A program made the position numbers and the translations under genes. Shown piece after piece: positions 41,478 through 46,545 of a stretch of DNA of 46,545 nt. Numbering within the stretch: the first letter of the stretch is position 1; every line of letters begins with the position of its first letter. The DNA lies in assembly GCA_017620255.1 (NCBI GenBank), contig JAFZQU010000008.1, forward strand, positions 1 to 46,545. Reading direction: 5' to 3'. The notes beneath the pieces were generated by a model. That model made no database searches. It had not been told where the DNA came from and saw only the letters and a program-made list of their open reading frames with translations. Source of the DNA: Lachnospiraceae bacterium. Its GTDB lineage: Bacteria; Bacillota; Clostridia; Lachnospirales; Lachnospiraceae.

Positions 41478-42281
41478 TCAGAGCAGTAATTTCTCTATCA
41501 GGATACGTATTTCTTTCGTATGGATGGCTTCCTGCGCGGATTCAAATGTCATGATCAGGTTTTCTCCCGCAATGTACCCGTTCTGCTGATAACAGTGGAT
41601 CTTGGCAATGCACTTATTGACATAGCCCATTTGATCCATCATTCCAAAGTGTTCCCAGACGAATTCCTTACCTGTCCTTACGTTCAGGCAAGTGAAATCA
41701 GGCCGGATCTGACCTAAACCATCTAAATAGAGCGGTTTTTCATATTTGAAAGGAATATGATACTTTTCCAGCTGGTTAGCGATCAGGATCTCTGATTTTG
41801 ACCTGACCCGGATCCCTCCATCTGAATAAAACTCCGAATTTTCATAAAACGGCATCGGCTCGTAGACTGCTTCCATCCATTTCTCCGCATACAGTTCTCC
41901 CGGTAAAACAACCGGGTTGATAAGCGTTTTCCTTGCCTGTGCCATCTTCGCGTATTCCTGCGCGATCCCCCCGATATCATAATGCGATAGAAACAGATGA
42001 AGATTCTCCCGAAGACGGGTGAGTTTTCTTAGCAGATCCCGCTCATACTCCCGCTGTGCGACCCTGCGAAGCGTATCTGTTTCCTTTTTCTTTACATAGC
42101 TGCGTTTCTTCGTTACCCTGTCGACCCAATAATACTGATCACATCCGTTGCTCCTGCTAACATGGATCCCGCAGTCCGGCAGACCTTTCGTCTTCGCGGC
42201 CCGGGTATTTAATTTGGCGATCAGTTCGTCAACCTGCTTTAATTGTGCTTCCAACTTTTCCCGATGATCTTCAAAAAACAT
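41478..42281 (-). CDS. PD-(D/E)XK nuclease-like protein
   Basis: A 267-residue protein. Residues 1-30 and 75-105 look helical (coiled-coil-like); residues about 155-235 carry a restriction-endonuclease-like pattern, RSKSEILIANQLE, then RPDFTCLNV and EFVWEHFGMMD, with the Glu, Asp and Glu expected for the metal site, followed by IHCYQQNGYIAGENLIMTFES. Similar stand-alone proteins are common in Lachnospiraceae, with unknown roles. AGAAGGAGG precedes the start. Upstream, only 12 bp from its start (42294 onward), begins the expected frame of family C array C2. Confidence 0.6.
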   Translation of the reverse strand: MFFEDHREKLEAQLKQVDELIAKLNTRAAKTKGLPDCGIHVSRSNGCDQYYWVDRVTKKRSYVKKKETDTLRRVAQREYERDLLRKLTRLRENLHLFLSHYDIGGIAQEYAKMAQARKTLINPVVLPGELYAEKWMEAVYEPMPFYENSEFYSDGGIRVRSKSEILIANQLEKYHIPFKYEKPLYLDGLGQIRPDFTCLNVRTGKEFVWEHFGMMDQMGYVNKCIAKIHCYQQNGYIAGENLIMTFESAQEAIHTKEIRILIEKLLL

Positions 42282-42328
42282 TTTTCCTCCTTCTGCTTTT
42301 TTGCAACACCATTACCTGTTTCAACAAT

Positions 42329-42622
42329 TTACGTGTACCTTCAGTAAAAATCACGGAAACACACGTAGTTTTTCGTAGTTTCGCGCGTGCGGCTACGTGT
42401 GAATCTTTCATGGATTTCAATTTACACGTAGTTTTCCGTAGCTTCGCGTATGCGGCTACGTGTAAAAATGACTTATCTTATTTGTTTACACGTAGGACAT
42501 GACGATAATGCATCAAAAACTACGTGTAAAATTGACGTATCTTATTTGTTCACACGTAGGCCATTGCAGTGGTACGTTAAAAACTACGTGTGAAATGACT
42601 TACGCTGTCTGTTTACACGTAG
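42329..42622. repeat. Family C inverted-repeat array, four whole elements and two halves (C2)
   Basis: Complete 46-nt elements start at 42358, 42421, 42485 and 42549; each has arms like TTTACACGTAG and CTACGTGTAAA exactly 24 nt apart. A lone left arm at 42612 and a lone right arm at 42329 (TTACGTGTACC) sit where the 63-64 bp period predicts. Spacers are 17-18 nt. Interiors of the first two are related (TTTTCGTAG-like), the others not. The 576-bp gap between the nuclease-like gene and tRNA-Arg holds only this array and the tRNA promoter. Confidence 0.9.
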
Positions 42623-42811
42623 GAAACAGCAACAGATACCTGATAAAGAATGGAAATCACGGCGAAATAACGTGCTGTGTAGCACTGCCGTAAAAAAGAT
42701 GGTTCATTTAGAAACCGCAATTAATATACTTCCAAGAAGGCGCTTTGTCAAGATTTAGCACATCGAGAATAAAACGATTTTTCGACGTTTTTTCCAACTA
42801 TGTTTTTTTGC

Positions 42812-42840
42812 TTGAATTATTTTGAAAAATACCTTATAAT
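42812..42840 (+). promoter_or_regulatory. tRNA operon promoter
   Basis: TTGAAT (42812-42817), a 17-nt spacer and TATAAT (42835-42840) lie 17 bp before tRNA-Arg, in AT-rich DNA. Confidence 0.8.
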
Positions 42841-42857
42841 ATGTGACGTTGACTTCT

Positions 42858-42931
<74 letters not shown>

Positions 42932-42965
42932 TTCCATCACACATCTGTGATGTGCGATAAATTAT

Positions 42966-43040
<75 letters not shown>

Positions 43041-43099
43041 CTGGACTTAAGCAGAGTTCACAAGAGATCAGGCTGACTGCGAGAGGCCATGTGTATTTT

Positions 43100-43171
43100 A
43101 GGGCTATCGCCAAGCGGTAAGGCACAGGGTTTTGATCCCTGCATTCGCTGGTTCGAATCCAGTTAGCCCTG
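43100..43171 (+). tRNA. tRNA-Gln (anticodon TTG)
   Basis: Acceptor AGGGCTA/TAGCCCT, anticodon stem CAGGG/CCCTG around TTTTGAT, T loop TTCGAAT. CCA is not encoded. Confidence 0.95.
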
Positions 43172-43177
43172 TTATTT

Positions 43178-43281
43178 ATCCTGTATCGCAGATACAGGAT
43201 GGTCACGAAGCGTTTTCGCGGCTTGCCGCGAATCTAATACGCTGAGTCAAATCGATTTATCCTGTATCGCAGATACAGGAT
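43178..43281 (+). repeat. Duplicated 23-nt hairpin between tRNA-Gln and tRNA-Lys
   Basis: ATCCTGTATC-GCA-GATACAGGAT occurs at 43178-43200 and 43259-43281 as an exact 81-bp direct repeat, each a perfect 10-bp stem with a 3-nt loop. Both include TTT before and TG after. They may guide tRNA processing or be a small dispersed repeat. Confidence 0.85.
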
Positions 43282-43290
43282 GAGAAATAT

Positions 43291-43363
43291 GGGCCACTAG
43301 CTCAGGTGGTAGAGCACTTGACTTTTAATCAAGTTGTCCGGGGTTCGAGTCCCCGGTGGCTCA
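43291..43363 (+). tRNA. tRNA-Lys (anticodon TTT)
   Basis: Acceptor GGGCCAC/GTGGCTC (one G-T), D arm TAGCTCAGGTGGTAGAGC, anticodon stem CTTGA/TCAAG around CTTTTAA, T arm CGGGG/CCCCG. CCA is not encoded. Confidence 0.95.
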
Positions 43364-43368
43364 CGAAC

Positions 43369-43455
43369 GAAGAACCCCAGGTAACACATGTTGCCCGGGG
43401 TTCTTCATATGTAAATAGCCGCCCCGACTTTGGCGAGAGGACGGCTATTTCTTTT
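43369..43455 (+). terminator. Two hairpins ending the tRNA operon
   Basis: GAAGAACCCC (43369-43378) with GGGGTTCTTC (43397-43406) forms a strong stem without a T-run. AAATAGCCG (43413-43421) with CGGCTATTT (43442-43450) follows, with CTTTT after it, and is the more likely terminator. Confidence 0.65.
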
Positions 43456-43520
43456 AGCTATTTAATTTATTTCTTTTAGCTATTTAATCTATTTCTTTCA
43501 GCTATTTAACCTATTTCTTT
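43445..43520. repeat. 22-bp tandem repeat at the symporter 3' end
   Basis: Units like CTATTTCTTTTAGCTATTTAAT occupy 43445-43466, 43467-43488 and 43489-43510, and a partial fourth (43511-43520) forms the last codons and stop of the minus-strand symporter gene. Confidence 0.85.
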
Positions 43521-45160
43521 TTATATACATCCATATTCATTTCGCCGGATGATTTCGCGACGATGGAAGTGACGACGACATCGCCGACGCAGTTGCTCAT
43601 GCAAAGGAACATGCCGAGCAGGGGACCGATCCCCATGACAAGGCCGACGGCTTCGGTTGGTACATGCAGCTGCTCCAAGAGCACGGAGAGACAGATCACA
43701 ACGCCGCCGGGCATCCCGGGTGCGCCCATCGAAAGGATGATGATGGTGACTGCCATCGTGATCAGGCTGCCGGTGGATACCGGAACGCCGTAGACTTTGG
43801 CGAGAGCGAGCGAGAAGATCGCAAGCTGTACGCAGGTGCCGTCCATGTTCAGCGTGGATCCGAGCGGGATCGAAAGACTGCAGATCTTGGGGCTGATGCC
43901 GAGTTTTTTCTGGCAGGCGCTCATGTTGACCGGGATCGCCGCATTCGAGGATGCCATGGAGAAAACCTGCAGCATCGTAGGTGTGTATTTACGGATCAGC
44001 GGCCTGGGATCCAGACGGCCGACGACCATGACCAGAAGAATGTAGAAGATCATCATGCACAGCAGTGCAAAAATGAAGGAACCGAACATGCCGAGAATGG
44101 ACAGCAGTGTTTCCGCGCCTGTTGCAAGGATCATGGAAGCTGCGGAGCAGAAGATCGCGAGCGGCATGAAACGGATGATCATGGCAGCGATTTTCATGAA
44201 AAGTTCGTTGCAGGCGGTAAACAGGGACTTTAAGACAACCGAATATTCACCGATCAGACCCGTGGCGATCCCGCAGAGGATCGCAAGGAAGATCAGCTGC
44301 GGCATGTTGTCGTTCAGGAACGGCTTGATGAAATTGGAAGGAGCCATGTCGATCAGCATGTCTTTGATGGAAAGCGTGGCGGACTGGGCGGTCGCAGCTT
44401 CTTCAGCAGCAACTGACGCAAGCGAGGCCTGTCCCGGCTGGAACAGATAGAACACGCCGATGCCGACCGATACGGCAACAATGGTCGTGAATGTGTAAAG
44501 CATGATCGTTTTGCCGCCGACTTTACCGAGTTCGCGCAGGTTGGTGAAACTGCCCACGCACGTCACAATGGAAAAGAACACGACAGGCGCCACGATCAGG
44601 CGCAGAATGTTCAGGTATACGGTTTTGATCGGCGAGAGCACGAACTCGTTCAGGCCGTTGTTGAAACTCTCCGGTGAAAAAGCCGAAAGCAGCAGTGCGA
44701 TCGCGATCCCCAAAAACAGTGCAGCCAGGGTTTCGTAGAGGAACATGCGCTTGGATTTGATCAAAGTCATGCGGATAAAGTTGTATCCGTTCTTATGCCT
44801 GTATTTCAGATCGTCCGCAAACGAACGCAGCATTATGTTGCGGATGACATCGAGCGCTTCCCGTCCGACTTCCTCATCCTGCGGCAAAACCGCGGATTCC
44901 ATGTTGTCCTGCAACGGATACTCGCTGCCCGGTGCGCTCATTTCGATCGTGATCTTACCGAATCCCTTATGCACGTTCAGCTGCAGTTCTCCCTGCTCCG
45001 CCGCGTGCGTGACCAGACTGCCGATCGCTTCTTCCGCGACCAGTGTTCCCTTCATGCGCTCGCTCGGATTGATGCCGAATTCCTCCAGACAGTTCTGGAC
45101 AAATTCCGCCGCATTTCCGATCTCTTTTTCCTGCAATGCAAATTGTGCCGTTTTTCTCAT
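43511..45160 (-). CDS. Dicarboxylate/amino acid:cation symporter with ATPase-like N-terminus
   Basis: A 549-residue protein. Residues about 140-545 are a full SLC1/DAACS symporter (eight membrane segments plus re-entrant loops; SSNAAIPVNMS and LGSTLNMDGTCVQL are the substrate/cation motifs), importing glutamate, aspartate or C4-dicarboxylates with Na+ or H+. Residues 1-135 resemble an RsbW-type HATPase: LVAEEAIGSLVTHA is like the N box, but the key Asn is Ser, and the G box is degenerate (EEVGREALDVIRNI). The N-terminal part may be a regulatory relic. GAAGGAG precedes the start. Its 3' end borders a 22-bp tandem repeat. Confidence 0.88.
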   Translation of the reverse strand: MRKTAQFALQEKEIGNAAEFVQNCLEEFGINPSERMKGTLVAEEAIGSLVTHAAEQGELQLNVHKGFGKITIEMSAPGSEYPLQDNMESAVLPQDEEVGREALDVIRNIMLRSFADDLKYRHKNGYNFIRMTLIKSKRMFLYETLAALFLGIAIALLLSAFSPESFNNGLNEFVLSPIKTVYLNILRLIVAPVVFFSIVTCVGSFTNLRELGKVGGKTIMLYTFTTIVAVSVGIGVFYLFQPGQASLASVAAEEAATAQSATLSIKDMLIDMAPSNFIKPFLNDNMPQLIFLAILCGIATGLIGEYSVVLKSLFTACNELFMKIAAMIIRFMPLAIFCSAASMILATGAETLLSILGMFGSFIFALLCMMIFYILLVMVVGRLDPRPLIRKYTPTMLQVFSMASSNAAIPVNMSACQKKLGISPKICSLSIPLGSTLNMDGTCVQLAIFSLALAKVYGVPVSTGSLITMAVTIIILSMGAPGMPGGVVICLSVLLEQLHVPTEAVGLVMGIGPLLGMFLCMSNCVGDVVVTSIVAKSSGEMNMDVYKKK

Positions 45161-45359
45161 CTATCCCGCTCCTTCGCGTTATTATGCGCTGCCTTCGCGC
45201 TTTATGACTCGAGGTGAAATTTCGCATAAATTAGTATAATCGATTCTATAAAAAACAACAACCTGCGCAGGAGAAAACAAAGGTGGACGAAACGCGCGCT
45301 TTTGTCTATGATATTCTTAAGTGCTGTGAAACAGGGAGAGGAAGGAGATTGTCCGGAAC

Positions 45360-46322
45360 ATGATACGATGCATAATACTGATGCTTTGCCTGCTTGGCTA
45401 CCTGTGCATGGGCTGTAGCAGGGGAACGGAGGCAAACGTGACAAACGGATATGAAGACGAGCCGGTTTGCGGCGGGATCACGGATCTGACGGATCATGAC
45501 GCGCCAAAGGAGATCCAATCCGATGAGATCAATGACTATTACGCGCGGTTTTACTCAAGCTGGCGCTGGATGGGCGAGGATGATCATTTTTTTGAATTCT
45601 CGGTCAAACACGATGAGAACGGCCAGCTGACCGTGTATGAAAACTATTCGGGAAATCACGTTCCGGCAGATGAGGAACTGCTTTCTTCGCTGCAGGCCGT
45701 GATCCGGAAATACAAACTGACTTCGTGGAACGGCTACTACAAGACAACGGCCGGACTGCCGCCGGAATTCCAGCCCTGCAATCTGAACGTGAACTACGTA
45801 TCCGGTGAACACCTGAGATTCACGATGGACAACGATCCGGATGCAGAGTGGGTTGAAGATACATATACAATCATGGCGGACTGGTTTGCCGCGCACGGCA
45901 ATGACGCACTTCGTCCGACAAGACCGGCTTCTGTTGTTACGCGCCTGAACTTTGATTATCAGGATCCGGAAACGGATTATTCTTTTCATACGGGAATGCC
46001 GGACAGCGAGGAATACGGTAAGCTGCCGCCCGATCTGCTAAAGAATGTCACGGCGGTTTTTGACAAATACGATGTGCTCATCAAGTACGATTTCAGTATC
46101 TATAACCATGATTCCGGGCGGATTGACAACCATGAGGAGGGCTTTTACGGGTTTGGCGGTGATCATCCGGACCACAGCGAGCAGAACCTTCCGGACACTC
46201 ACCTCGATATATATGCCGAATTCGACGATGGTGACCGCATTAACATTATGACTTCCAAAGCCAGTGAACTTGAGCAGATGCGGCCCATGATCGAGGAACT
46301 GATGGACGTGTGCGGGCGGTGA
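45360..46322 (+). CDS. Secreted lipoprotein, unknown function
   Basis: A 320-residue protein with a short signal peptide and lipobox CMGC (Cys19), then Asn/Glu-rich linker. The mature part is rich in Tyr, Asp and Trp (YYARFYSSWRWMGEDDHFFEF, with later DHPDHSEQNLPD) and has no motif I can name. AGGAAGGAGA lies about 11 nt before the ATG. It is divergent to the symporter gene and followed by the tRNA-Leu promoter. Confidence 0.7.
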   Translation: MIRCIILMLCLLGYLCMGCSRGTEANVTNGYEDEPVCGGITDLTDHDAPKEIQSDEINDYYARFYSSWRWMGEDDHFFEFSVKHDENGQLTVYENYSGNHVPADEELLSSLQAVIRKYKLTSWNGYYKTTAGLPPEFQPCNLNVNYVSGEHLRFTMDNDPDAEWVEDTYTIMADWFAAHGNDALRPTRPASVVTRLNFDYQDPETDYSFHTGMPDSEEYGKLPPDLLKNVTAVFDKYDVLIKYDFSIYNHDSGRIDNHEEGFYGFGGDHPDHSEQNLPDTHLDIYAEFDDGDRINIMTSKASELEQMRPMIEELMDVCGR

Positions 46323-46351
46323 TGCACGAAAGTGAAAAAGGCCCCTTTGTA

Positions 46352-46380
46352 TTGTCAAAACAGCGTAAAAGAGATATGAT
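46352..46380 (+). promoter_or_regulatory. tRNA-Leu promoter
   Basis: TTGTCA (46352-46357), a 17-nt spacer and TATGAT (46375-46380) lie 25 bp before the truncated tRNA-Leu. Confidence 0.7.
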
Positions 46381-46405
46381 ATTCGAGTGTTGTGTGTAAG
46401 AACAA

Positions 46406-46453
<48 letters not shown>

Positions 46454-46460
46454 CGATTAT

Positions 46461-46541
46461 GCGGATGTGGCGGAATTGGCAGACGCGATAGATTTAGGTT
46501 CTATTGCCCAAGGCGTGCAGGTTCAAGTCCTGTCATCCGCA
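46461..46541 (+). tRNA. tRNA-Leu (anticodon TAG)
   Basis: Acceptor GCGGATG/CATCCGC, D arm TGGCGGAATTGGCAGACGC, anticodon stem ATAGA/TCTAT around TTTAGGT, a class II variable arm (GCCCAAGGC) and T loop TTCAAGT. CCA is not encoded. It lies at the very end of the window. Confidence 0.93.
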
Positions 46542-46545
46542 CTAA

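Noticed and set aside
42245-42693. Plus-strand open frames across array C2
   Set aside because: They read through the palindromes, give repeated peptides from the arms, and lack ribosome binding sites.

Overview
The window looks like chromosomal DNA of a Gram-positive anaerobe of the class Clostridia, most likely Lachnospiraceae (a relative of gut or rumen genera such as Butyrivibrio). The evidence is strong AGGAGG-type ribosome binding sites, many lipobox lipoproteins, 7TM-type hybrid histidine kinases, a FeoB-associated Cys-rich protein, an EFR1-type flavodoxin/ferredoxin, a double-glycine-leader peptide and a GH65 phosphorylase operon. This is a family-level inference, not a species call. 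No phage or insertion sequence was recognised.

Layout. 1-6.1 kb: a small membrane protein, three lipoproteins (one with a C-type-lectin fold), polyphosphate:AMP phosphotransferase and a GNAT acetyltransferase. 6.1-10.9 kb: a divergent unit with a hydrolase-TetR-EFR1 operon on the minus strand and an ABC exporter on the plus strand, separated by two copies of a 19-bp palindrome that overlap both promoters. 10.9-12.9 kb: a damaged stretch holding a ZIP transporter that lacks its middle, a DtxR tail fused to a FeoB tail, an intact FeoB-associated protein and a frameshifted LacI regulator. 13.1-19.3 kb: an alpha-glucoside operon (binding protein, GH65 phosphorylase, beta-phosphoglucomutase, two permeases) without its own ATPase. 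20.3-25.2 kb: a lipoprotein and a giant secreted CAP/CUB/Big repeat protein. 25.3-36.5 kb: three hybrid histidine kinases, an atypical carbamoyltransferase, a lipoprotein, a cyclase-family hydrolase and a LytTR/LiaF-like pair. 36.5-42.3 kb: MATE exporter, hydrolase, pgeF, surE, an orphan GG-leader peptide and a nuclease-like protein. 42.8-46.5 kb: tRNA-Arg/His/Gln/Lys, an SLC1-type symporter with an ATPase-like N-terminus, a lipoprotein, and a truncated plus a complete tRNA-Leu.

Most unusual feature. Four long intergenic regions (19.4-20.2, 31.6-32.1, 38.0-38.4 and 42.3-42.65 kb) hold arrays of inverted-repeat elements of three sequence families. Each family has conserved arms and a fixed interior length: family A has 9-nt arms around 19 nt, B 9-nt arms around 22 nt, and C 11-nt arms around 24 nt. 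Interiors vary in sequence. Neighbouring elements start 53, 63, 64, 73, 84, 85 or 95 bp apart, close to whole multiples of a 10.5-bp helical turn. This suggests arrays of protein-binding sites on one face of the helix, or regularly phased structured repeats. I know of no described element matching this; novelty needs a database check.

Limits: all functions come from motif recognition by eye. The lesions at 11.1, 11.5, 12.07 and 46.45 kb could be real gene decay or assembly errors.
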